Positions 8,006-14,296 of a stretch of DNA of 21,646 bases are shown here, one piece after another. The translations under genes were made by a program, and so were the position numbers. Positions within the stretch are counted from its first letter, which is position 1; every line of letters starts with the position of its first letter. The notes beneath the pieces are model-generated. The model was given only the letters and a program-made list of their open reading frames with translations, was not told the DNA's origin and searched no databases. This stretch comes from an uncultured Actinoplanes sp. (GTDB lineage: Bacteria > Actinomycetota > Actinomycetes > Mycobacteriales > Micromonosporaceae). Location: the NCBI GenBank assembly GCA_934667465.1, contig CAKUMG010000012.1, positions 1 through 21,646 of the forward strand, in the 5' to 3' direction.

Positions 8006-8105
8006 GCACTTCGCCGTCGATGACTTGAGCGCCAAAATCTGACAAAGCGCTCTTTCTTGGCCAGATTTTGGCGCACAAGTCATCGACTCCTGCCAGGCGA
8101 AGTGC
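8006..8105. repeat. Large two-tier imperfect inverted repeat
   Basis: Inner arms of 26 bp (8016-8041 and 8062-8087) match at 25 positions around a 20-base centre. They are directly framed by a perfect outer pair, GCACTTCGCC (8006-8015) and GGCGAAGTGC (8096-8105), with an eight-base bulge on the right side. The inner arms are clearly AT-richer than their surroundings. Total potential stem is 36 bp. It has no U-tract and follows no gene end directly, so a terminator is not the simplest reading. A dispersed intergenic repeat is possible. Confidence 0.75.
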
Positions 8106-8135
8106 CGCCCGAGCGGAGCGAGGGCCAGAAATAGA

Positions 8136-8196
8136 GATGCCGGGCAGGCCGTCGCTTCATTCGGGGGGCGAAAGTGCGCGCGGCCCGCCCGGCATC
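8136..8196. repeat. Second intergenic inverted repeat
   Basis: Arms 8136-8150 and 8182-8196 are 15 bp, complementary except for one position that can form G-U, enclosing 31 bases. It lies 30 bp past the larger repeat. A role in transcription stop or as part of one composite element is possible. Confidence 0.5.
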
Positions 8197-8268
8197 GGGG
8201 GCGGGGTTGATGTCAACGCGTCGCACCGCATCACCATGCAGCGCACGCTGCAAGCATTGTGAGCCTCC

Positions 8269-8297
8269 GCCGGTCCCGGGGCGAACCCGGAACCGGC
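8269..8297 (-). terminator. Secondary terminator hairpin after the aminotransferase gene
   Basis: Arms 8269-8280 and 8286-8297 pair over 12 bp with one mismatch around the loop gcgaa. It lies ten bases beyond the first hairpin in the direction of aminotransferase transcription and may act as backup. Confidence 0.5.
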
Positions 8298-8306
8298 GGG
8301 AAGGCT

Positions 8307-8330
8307 CGACTGTCGGAAACCCGACAGTCG
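8307..8330 (-). terminator. Terminator hairpin of the aminotransferase gene
   Basis: Perfect 10-bp stem (8307-8316 with 8321-8330) and four-base loop, seven bases after the stop codon at 8338. There is no clear U-tract, but the position is right for a terminator. Confidence 0.65.
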
Positions 8331-8337
8331 GGCGCGA

Positions 8338-9471
8338 TCAGGCCCGAAGCTCCTCGATGGCGGCGGCGAGCCGGCGCACACCCTCGTCGATCTGGTCGAC
8401 GGTCACGGCGGAGAACGCCAGCCGCACGGAGTGCTGCCCGCCCTCGATCAGGAAGTCGGTGCCCTTGACGACGGCGACGCCCTTCTTCATGGCGGCCGGG
8501 AACAGCCTGTCCACGTCGACCTCCTCGGGCAGGTCCACCCAGAGGAAGTAGCCGCCGTCGGGCTCGGTGAACGTGGCACCCGGGATGTGCTTGCGCAGCG
8601 ACTCGGCCAGCACGCGGGCCCGCTCGCCCAGCGCCGTGCTCACCGTCTGCACCGAACGCTCGATGTCACCGGAGACGCAGAACTGGTGCACGATCGCCTC
8701 GGACACCATGCCGGGCGAGATGTAGAGGTTGGTGGCCTTCTTGGCGATCGCGTTGATGAGCGCCGCCGGGCCGACGAGGTAGCCCACCCGGACGCCGGGG
8801 CAGACCGTCTGGGTGAAGCTCGAGGCGTGCACGACGACGGCGTTCTCGTCGAGCGACAGCATCGAGGGCAGGGCGTCGCCGCGGAACCGGATGTCCACAT
8901 ACGGATCGTCCTCGAAGATCAGGAACTCGTACTGCGCGGCGAGCTCGAGCAGCACGCGCCGCTTCTCCAGCGACAGCGTGATGCCGGCGGGGTTCTGGTA
9001 GTTCGGGATGATGTGGGCCAGCTTGGGCCGGACGCCGGACTCGAGCAGCGCGCGCAGCTCCTCGACGTCGATGCCGTCCTCCTGCAGCGTGACCTGGTGC
9101 ACCTTGGCGCCCAGCGTCTGCAGCCCCAGCAGGGTGCGGTCGTACGTCGGCTTCTCCACCACGACGTCGTCGCCGGGCGAGACGATGTGGTTGAAGAGGA
9201 ACGCGTCGGCCTGCAGCGACCCGTTGGTGACGATGACCTGATCCGCCGAGACCCGGTGCTTGTCCGCGATCCACTGGCGCAGCGGCAGGTAGCCGACCGA
9301 CGTGCCGTAGGCGGTCATCCCGGCCGGATCGGCGTCGAAGGCCCGGGCCGCGGCGGCCTTCAGGCCGGCCACGTCGATGATGTCGAGAGAAGGTGCGCCC
9401 CGGGCGAATGAGATCAGCTGCTCAGCGGTCATGGGGTCCAGCTTACGAGCCGTGCCGAGTTCATTTTTCAT
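8338..9471 (-). CDS. PLP-dependent fold-type I aminotransferase-like protein, PLP lysine replaced by Gln
   Basis: 377 residues from ATG 9471. An inner ATG at 9432 (MTAEQLISFARGAPS), with TAAGCT seven bases upstream, is a good alternative giving 364. The chain resembles the 2-aminoadipate/MocR-type aminotransferase group: YGTSVGYLPLRQWIA, VTNGSLQADA (PLP phosphate site), PNYQNPAG with Asn160, FEDDPYVDI (Asp for the PLP ring nitrogen, Tyr191), and an arginine in SVRLAFS for the substrate carboxylate. At the Schiff-base motif, normally SFSK or SFTK followed by PG.R.GY, the sequence reads SSFTQTVCPGVRVGY. Residue 221 is therefore Gln (codon 8811-8809), one base from AAG. Ordinary transamination would need that lysine. 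It diverges from the 9691 operon. Confidence 0.88.
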   Translation of the reverse strand: MKNELGTARKLDPMTAEQLISFARGAPSLDIIDVAGLKAAAARAFDADPAGMTAYGTSVGYLPLRQWIADKHRVSADQVIVTNGSLQADAFLFNHIVSPGDDVVVEKPTYDRTLLGLQTLGAKVHQVTLQEDGIDVEELRALLESGVRPKLAHIIPNYQNPAGITLSLEKRRVLLELAAQYEFLIFEDDPYVDIRFRGDALPSMLSLDENAVVVHASSFTQTVCPGVRVGYLVGPAALINAIAKKATNLYISPGMVSEAIVHQFCVSGDIERSVQTVSTALGERARVLAESLRKHIPGATFTEPDGGYFLWVDLPEEVDVDRLFPAAMKKGVAVVKGTDFLIEGGQHSVRLAFSAVTVDQIDEGVRRLAAAIEELRA

Positions 9472-9647
9472 CGTGCCCGGTGCTTCGCCGGCCGTCGCCG
9501 CTGCTCCTGTTCCGCCTGCCGGAGGCCGCATTTTCTTTCAGGAACGAACCGCCCGGCACGAGCTTTTCCCGGACAGTGGAGAGCAGGAGCCGGCCCGGCC
9601 GGGCGCGCTTCGCGGTCCTGCGCGCCCTCGATATGTGAACGCCCCGC

Positions 9648-9653
9648 TATCCT
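9648..9653 (+). promoter_or_regulatory. Putative -10 box of the cytidylyltransferase operon
   Basis: TATCCT lies 37 bases before the ATG of the first operon gene, in the 219-bp divergent gap. A Shine-Dalgarno GGAAGG (9676-9681) follows, nine bases before the start. No good -35 box was found. Confidence 0.4.
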
Positions 9654-9690
9654 CGGCAGGCACCCCCCTCGAACTGGAAGGAACCACTCC

Positions 9691-10422
9691 ATGATCGGTC
9701 TGGTACTCGCCGCCGGCGCCGGACGCAGACTGCGTCCGTACACGGACACGCTGCCGAAGGCGCTCGTCCCCGTGGACGGGGAAACCACGATCATGGACAT
9801 CTCACTGCGGAACCTGGCCGCGGCCGGGCTGACCGACGTGACGATCGTGGTCGGCTACTGCGCGAGCGCGGTCGAGCAGCGCAAGGACGCCTTCGAGCAG
9901 AAGTACGGCGTCAAGATCACCCTCGTGCACAACGACAAGGCCGAGGAGTGGAACAACGCGTACTCGCTCTGGCTCGCGCGCGATCACTTCGCGCAGGGTG
10001 CGCTGCTGGTCAACGGTGACACCGTCCACCCCGTTAGTGTCGAGCAGACCCTCCTCGCCAACCGTGGCCCGGGCATTCTTCTCGCCGTTGACAATGTGAA
10101 GAAGCTGGCTGACGAGGAGATGAAGACGATCTTCTCCGAAGATGGACGGCTCACGAAGATTACGAAGCTCATGGATCCCTCGACGGCGTTCGGGGAGTAC
10201 ATCGGCGCCACCGTCATCGAGGCGTCGGCCGCCGCGGAGCTGGCCGACTGCCTCAAGGCGACCTGGGAGAAGAACCCCGACCTCTACTACGAGGACGGCT
10301 ACCAGGAGTTCGCCGACCGCGGCGGCGAGATCCGCGCGGCGACCATCGGCGACATCCCGTGGGTCGAGGTGGACAACCACGACGACCTCACCAAGGCGCG
10401 GGACATCGCATGCCGCTACTAG
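9691..10422 (+). CDS. Nucleotidyltransferase, LicC / inositol-phosphate cytidylyltransferase-like
   Basis: 243 residues, ATG at 9691 with GGAAGG nine bases upstream. The N-terminal signature LAAGAGRRLRPYTDTLPKAL binds the nucleotide. LLVNGDTVHP carries a metal-binding aspartate, and WNNAYSLWLA resembles the NN.YSL segment of the LicC phosphocholine and inositol-1-phosphate cytidylyltransferases. It would activate a phospho-alcohol with CTP (or a sugar phosphate with another NTP). As first gene of an operon whose next genes make glycerol 1-phosphate and transfer a CDP-linked alcohol, CTP:glycerol-1-phosphate activation is the reasonable inference. The 3' end overlaps the next gene by 13 bp. 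A stretch near 10060-10190 uses more A/T-ending codons than its surroundings. Confidence 0.88.
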   Translation: MIGLVLAAGAGRRLRPYTDTLPKALVPVDGETTIMDISLRNLAAAGLTDVTIVVGYCASAVEQRKDAFEQKYGVKITLVHNDKAEEWNNAYSLWLARDHFAQGALLVNGDTVHPVSVEQTLLANRGPGILLAVDNVKKLADEEMKTIFSEDGRLTKITKLMDPSTAFGEYIGATVIEASAAAELADCLKATWEKNPDLYYEDGYQEFADRGGEIRAATIGDIPWVEVDNHDDLTKARDIACRY

Positions 10423-11471
10423 CCCGTAGCGTCCAGACCCCGCTGCACATCGACGTGCGGCGGGGCGCTGTGGCGGACCTGGGCAGGATCCTGGCCGACG
10501 GCCGCATCTCCTCCGGCGGCGACGTCGCCGTGGTGGTGGGGCCGGGCCAGGGCGAGAAGATCGCCGAGCTGATCCGCCCGACGCTGGGGTCCGCCGACGT
10601 CTTCACCACCGGCGGCGGCACCCTCGACGCGGCGATGGAGCTCGGCGCCAAGCTGCGCGCGCGCTCCTACGACGCGGTCGTGGCGATCGGCGGCGGCAAG
10701 ACGGTCGACACCGCGAAGTACGCGGCCACGCGCTACGCGATCCCGATGGTCTCGGTCGCCACCAGCCTGGCCAACGACGGCATCGCCTCCCCGGTGGCGA
10801 GCCTCGTGCAGGACGGGATCAAGGGCTCCTACGGCGTCCACATCCCGCTGGGCGTCATCGTCGACCTGGACTTCGTCGAGAACGGCCCGGAGCGCGTCAA
10901 CCGGTCCGGCATCGGCGACGTGATCAGCAACATCAGCGCCCTCGCCGACTGGGAGCTGGGCCGGGAGGTCCGCGGCGAGCCGGTCGACGGTCTCGCCGCC
11001 TCGCTGGCCCGGATGGGCGCCGAGGCGATGCTGACCATGCCGGGCGACATGTCCGACGACGCGTTCGTGACGGTCCTCGCCGAGTCGCTGATCTCCAGCG
11101 GCCTGGCCATGGCGGTGTGCGGCAGCAGCCGGCCCTCCTCCGGCGGCTGCCACGAGCTCATGCACGCCACGGACTCGCTCTTCCCCGACACCGCCTCGCA
11201 CGGCGAGCTGGCCGGCCTGGGCGCGCTGTTCTGCACGTTCCTGCGCGGCGACGAGAAGCGCTTCGTGCAGATGTCGGAGTGCCTGGCCCGGCACCAGCTG
11301 CCCCGGACGCCGTCCGACGTCGGCCTGAGCACCGAGCAGTTCGTCGAGGTCGTCGAGTTCGCCCCGCGGACCCGTCCGGACCGCTACACGATCATCGAAC
11401 ACCTGGCCATGACGCCGGACGAGATCCGCAGGAAGCTGGGCGAGTATGACGACGCCGTCGCCAACGGCTGA
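10410..11471 (+). CDS. sn-Glycerol-1-phosphate dehydrogenase-like (EgsA/AraM family)
   Basis: 353 residues from ATG 10410, overlapping the preceding gene by 13 bp (translational coupling). Members of this iron/zinc alcohol dehydrogenase-like family reduce dihydroxyacetone phosphate to sn-glycerol 1-phosphate, best known from archaeal lipids and Bacillus AraM. Visible motifs are the NAD(P)-binding GGG (68-70) and AIGGGKTVDTAK (92-103), SLANDGIASP (119-128), and metal ligands Asp170 in GIGDVISN, a histidine within GGCHELMHATD (248 or 252) and His264 in ASHGELAGLG. Length matches the family. A 3-dehydroquinate synthase-like or other iron-containing alcohol dehydrogenase role is less likely because of the SLANDGIASP and SHGE signatures. 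No archaeal-type prenyltransferase is nearby. Confidence 0.88.
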   Translation: MPLLARSVQTPLHIDVRRGAVADLGRILADGRISSGGDVAVVVGPGQGEKIAELIRPTLGSADVFTTGGGTLDAAMELGAKLRARSYDAVVAIGGGKTVDTAKYAATRYAIPMVSVATSLANDGIASPVASLVQDGIKGSYGVHIPLGVIVDLDFVENGPERVNRSGIGDVISNISALADWELGREVRGEPVDGLAASLARMGAEAMLTMPGDMSDDAFVTVLAESLISSGLAMAVCGSSRPSSGGCHELMHATDSLFPDTASHGELAGLGALFCTFLRGDEKRFVQMSECLARHQLPRTPSDVGLSTEQFVEVVEFAPRTRPDRYTIIEHLAMTPDEIRRKLGEYDDAVANG

Positions 11472-12216
11472 CCCCCACGGCACCGCCGCACCCCAGCCGC
11501 CGCCCGCCGCGGCGCCCGGCGTCCCGACGGCCGCGGACTACTACAACGCCAACCGCGGCGGCGGCCTGTTCAGCGAGGCGGTCAGCCAGCGCCTGGGCGC
11601 CCGCATCGCGGTGTTCGCCCACAAGCACCGGCTGGCGCCCACGGTCCTGACCGTGGGCAACCTCGGCCTGAGCTGCCTGGTCTCGTTCATCGTGGTGGCG
11701 GCGGCGGACCCGGTGGCCGAGGGCCGGGTGTGGGCCTGGCCGATCGGGCTCCTCGCGCTGCTGGGCTGGCAGTTCGCGTACGCCCTCGACTGCTCCGACG
11801 GTCAGCTGGCCCGGGTCACCGGCCAGACCAGCCCGGCCGGTGGCCGCGTCGACGTCCTCTGCGACGTGGCCGGCCAGATCGCCCTGGTGGCGGCGCTCTC
11901 GGCCGTCGCCGAGGCGCACGTGCCGGAGACGCCGGGCTGGCTGATCGCGGCCTTCGCCGGCACCTGGATGGTCAACCTGGTGACCTCGGTCATGCAGTCG
12001 GGCACCCAGGCGGCCAGCATGGTCACCGGGCGCTCGCTGCCGATCCGGGTGGTCAAGCTGGTCCGCGACTACGGCGCGGTCATCGCCCTCGCCGGGGTGG
12101 TCCTGACCGTCGCGCCGCAGCTGACGATCTGGGTCATCGGCGCGTTCACGCTGGTCAACGGCGCCTTCCTGGCGGCGAGCATCGCGTTCTCGGGGCGCGA
12201 GGCTTTGCGCGGCTGA
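11446..12216 (+). CDS. CDP-alcohol phosphotransferase family membrane protein
   Basis: 256 residues from ATG 11446, overlapping the dehydrogenase gene by 26 bp. The complete family signature is present: D115, D118-G119, A122-R123, G132, D136 and D140, matching D..DG..AR(8)G...D...D, which binds metal and the CDP-alcohol. A proline-rich N-terminus of 30 residues precedes about six membrane helices. The enzyme displaces CMP and transfers a phospho-alcohol to an acceptor hydroxyl at the inner face of the membrane. Neighbouring genes suggest CDP-glycerol (from glycerol 1-phosphate) as donor. Acceptor, and thus product, is unknown: a lipid, an inositol or a second glycerol are all possible. It is the last gene before a strong terminator. 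Confidence 0.9.
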   Translation: MTTPSPTADPHGTAAPQPPPAAAPGVPTAADYYNANRGGGLFSEAVSQRLGARIAVFAHKHRLAPTVLTVGNLGLSCLVSFIVVAAADPVAEGRVWAWPIGLLALLGWQFAYALDCSDGQLARVTGQTSPAGGRVDVLCDVAGQIALVAALSAVAEAHVPETPGWLIAAFAGTWMVNLVTSVMQSGTQAASMVTGRSLPIRVVKLVRDYGAVIALAGVVLTVAPQLTIWVIGAFTLVNGAFLAASIAFSGREALRG

Positions 12217-12227
12217 CCCTTCTCGAG

Positions 12228-12252
12228 CCGCCCGGTCCTCGAGACCGGGCGG
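12228..12252. terminator. Rho-independent terminator of the three-gene operon
   Basis: Perfect 10-bp GC-rich stem (12228-12237 with 12243-12252), loop ctcga, followed on the plus strand by tttcggtt. It begins 12 bases after the operon stop and may also stop the convergent small gene ending at 12277. Confidence 0.85.
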
Positions 12253-12276
12253 TTTCGGTTCAGTGCCCCAAAGCTG

Positions 12277-12528
12277 TCAGTTCAGCGCCACCCAGAGGCA
12301 GAAGAGCAGGATGAGCAGCGTGAGGAAGACGAGCCTGCGTCGCGCGGCCCGGGCCGCCCGGTTCTCCTCGGCCATCGCCTCGCTGTCGATGCGCCCGATG
12401 AGCTCCCGCAGGCCGGTGTCCTGCTGCTCCTGCTCGCCGTCCTTCACCACTCTCAGGTGCGAACGGGCGGCCTTGGACGGCTTACGAGCGTCTCCCACGG
12501 CGTCCGGCACCCCCTCTCGCGTCGTCAT
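12277..12528 (-). CDS. Small tail-anchored membrane protein, 83 residues
   Basis: The ATG at 12528 opens a short protein: a charged N-terminal 60 residues (RKPSKAARSHLRVVKDGEQE, then LRELIGRIDSEAMAEENRA), a basic patch (RAARRRL), and one C-terminal membrane helix (LVFLTLLILLFCLWVAL) ending in Asn. The frame continues upstream through the opposing decarboxylase gene, which hides it as the tail of a false 569-codon frame. The hydrophobic end, the convergent terminator and the absence of a competing plus-strand gene support reality. I do not recognise the family. Its start lies 57 bp from the divergent decarboxylase start. No Shine-Dalgarno was seen. Confidence 0.72.
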   Translation of the reverse strand: MTTREGVPDAVGDARKPSKAARSHLRVVKDGEQEQQDTGLRELIGRIDSEAMAEENRAARAARRRLVFLTLLILLFCLWVALN

Positions 12529-12585
12529 GTAGACATCGACGGCACATCGAGCGGCTTTAGCTCTCTGCGCGGTTATGGTGAGCCG

Positions 12586-13962
12586 ATGGGAGACCTGGGT
12601 CGCCTGGTGCACTCGGCTGCCGAGCAGGTGGCCGCCTATCGCGCGTCGCTGCCGGACCGGCCGGTCGGCGTGCCGATCCCCCAGCCGGTGTTGGCCAAAG
12701 CGTTCGGCGGCCCGCTGCCCGCCGGCCCCACCCCGCCCGAGCAGGTGCTCGCCGACCTGGTCGCCGCGGCCGAGCCGGGCCTCGTCGCCAGCGCCGGCCC
12801 CCGCTACTTCGGCTTCGTCACCGGCGGCGCCCTGTCCGCGGCCACCGCCGCCGACATCCTCGCCGCGGGCTGGGACCAGCTCGCCTACAACGCCGTCTCG
12901 TCCCCGGCCGCCATCGCCGCTGAGGCCGCCGCGGGCACCTGGCTCAAGGAACTGCTGGGCATCCCGCCCACGGCGTCCACCGGCTTCGTCACCGGCGCCC
13001 AGGCCGCCAACACCGTGGGTCTCGCCGCGGCCCGCCACCGGGTCCTGGCCGACGCGGGCTGGGACGTCGAACGCCGTGGCCTGCTCGGGGCCCCGCCCGT
13101 CCGCGTGCTCGCCGGCGAGGAACGCCACGGAACCATCGACCGCTCGCTGCGCCTCCTCGGCCTCGGCACCGACGCGGTGGAGGCGGTGCCCGCCGGCCCG
13201 AACGGCGCGATCGACCTCGCGGCCCTGCGCTCCTCGCTGCGTGCCGGGCCCACGATCCTGTGCCTGCAGGCGGGCAACGTGAACACGGGCGCCTGCGACC
13301 CGCTCCGCGAGGCCACCGAGCTCGCCCACGAGCACGGCGCCTGGGTGCATGTGGACGGTGCCTTCGGATTGTGGGCCGCCGCCGGTCCCACCACCCGTCA
13401 CCTCGTGGACGGCCTCGAGCTGGCCGACTCGTGGGCCTGCGACGGCCACAAGTGGCTCAACGTCCCGTACGACTCGGCCTTCGCCTTCTGCGCCCGCCCC
13501 GACATCCACGCGGCGGCCATGTCCTACACGGCCGCCTATCTGACCGGATCGGGCAGCACCCCGGCGGGCGCGGACCTCACGGCCGAGTCCTCCCGCCGGG
13601 CGCGCGGCTTCGCCGTCTGGGCGGCCCTGCGCGAGCTGGGCAGCGACGGTGTCGCCGAGCTGGTCGACCGCTGCTGCGCCCTGGCCCGCCGGTTCGCCAC
13701 GGGCCTGACCGAGGCCGGCTTCGAGATCGCGAACGACGTGGTCCTCAACCAGGTCCTGGTCGGCTTCGGCAGCGACGAGCGAACCGACCGCGTGGTCGCC
13801 GCGATCCAGGCGGACGGCACGTGCTGGGCGGGCGCGACGACCTGGCGGGGCCGGCGCCTGATGCGGATCTCGGTCTCCAACTCGACCACGACCGCGGAGG
13901 ACGTGGACCGCTCGATCGCCGCCATCACACGCCTCGCCGGACTTCATCCAGCGCCGCATTAA
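12586..13962 (+). CDS. Group II PLP-dependent decarboxylase (amino acid decarboxylase family)
   Basis: 458 residues from ATG 12586, with TATGGT six bases upstream (leaderless pattern). An open extension to 12457 lies over the small opposing gene and is not used. Family hallmarks are RYFGFVTGG near residue 75, GFVTGAQAANTVGLA (PLP phosphate loop), His181 in EERHGTIDRS (stacks on PLP), Asp257 in VHVDGAFG (pairs with the ring nitrogen) and Lys289 in ACDGHKWLNVPYD (Schiff base). The family includes aromatic amino acid, glutamate, aspartate and diaminobutyrate decarboxylases; the substrate cannot be assigned. Length is typical. It ends in front of two short hairpins and converges on tRNA-Ser. Confidence 0.92.
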   Translation: MGDLGRLVHSAAEQVAAYRASLPDRPVGVPIPQPVLAKAFGGPLPAGPTPPEQVLADLVAAAEPGLVASAGPRYFGFVTGGALSAATAADILAAGWDQLAYNAVSSPAAIAAEAAAGTWLKELLGIPPTASTGFVTGAQAANTVGLAAARHRVLADAGWDVERRGLLGAPPVRVLAGEERHGTIDRSLRLLGLGTDAVEAVPAGPNGAIDLAALRSSLRAGPTILCLQAGNVNTGACDPLREATELAHEHGAWVHVDGAFGLWAAAGPTTRHLVDGLELADSWACDGHKWLNVPYDSAFAFCARPDIHAAAMSYTAAYLTGSGSTPAGADLTAESSRRARGFAVWAALRELGSDGVAELVDRCCALARRFATGLTEAGFEIANDVVLNQVLVGFGSDERTDRVVAAIQADGTCWAGATTWRGRRLMRISVSNSTTTAEDVDRSIAAITRLAGLHPAPH

Positions 13963-13970
13963 GCAGGCAC

Positions 13971-14007
13971 GGGGGCAAGCCCCCATGATCCCCCCATGAC
14001 CAGGGGG
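13971..14007. terminator. Two short hairpins between decarboxylase and tRNA-Ser
   Basis: GGGGGC (13971-13976) pairs with GCCCCC (13979-13984) across a two-base loop, and ccccc (13991-13995) pairs with ggggg (14003-14007) across seven bases. They sit between converging transcripts and probably stop one or both. Confidence 0.5.
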
Positions 14008-14036
14008 TCACTCGTTCTGAGCTGGGGAAAGTTGAG

Positions 14037-14124
14037 CGGAGGGCGTGGGATTCGAACCCACGGAGACGCGGAACGCCTCACCGGTTTTCAAGACCGGCGC
14101 CATCGGCCACTAGGCGAGCCCTCC
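14037..14124 (-). tRNA. tRNA-Ser (anticodon UGA)
   Basis: The minus strand folds as a class II tRNA: acceptor stem GGAGGGC/GCCCTCC, D-arm GCC/GGC, anticodon stem CCGGT/ACCGG with loop CTTGAAA (anticodon TGA), a long variable arm, and T-arm CGTGG/CCACG with loop GTTCGAATC-type sequence. The discriminator base is G, as serine tRNAs require. The 3' CCA is not encoded. The length of 88 bases is normal for bacterial tRNA-Ser. Confidence 0.96.
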
Positions 14125-14296
14125 CGACAGCGGCGGTCTCAGTCTGCCAGATCGGTGCACGTGGGGCCGAGCGGATCCGGCCGCAGCCGCATTGTCAGGG
14201 GTCAGGGCGTCGGTTGTACGGGCTCCGCGCACCGGAAGCGGGGCGGGCGGGCCCGACGCGCGGTTTTCTGTCGTACCCCCGGGGCATGGTGTCGGT

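Larger units (their letters stand above)
7897..8337. other. Gene-free 441-bp region rich in inverted repeats
   Basis: No convincing gene lies between the corA start and the aminotransferase stop. It holds, in order, the corA ribosome site, a large imperfect hairpin (8006-8105), a second long inverted repeat (8136-8196) and two terminator hairpins (8269-8330). Short frames here are open in several phases and lack ribosome sites. Confidence 0.7.

Noticed and set aside
8006..8105. Insertion sequence with terminal inverted repeats
   Set aside because: Only 20 bases separate the inner arms and there is no transposase. A tiny mobile remnant cannot be excluded, but nothing positive supports it.
8068..8262. 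64-codon plus-strand frame in the gene-free region
   Set aside because: It starts inside the large hairpin, has no ribosome site, and shows no recognisable sequence.
8157..8381. 74-codon minus-strand frame overlapping the aminotransferase end
   Set aside because: It contains both terminator hairpins and has no ribosome site or family resemblance.
12277..13986. 569-codon minus-strand frame
   Set aside because: It is antisense to the decarboxylase with intact catalytic motifs. Only its last 83 codons look real and are annotated separately.
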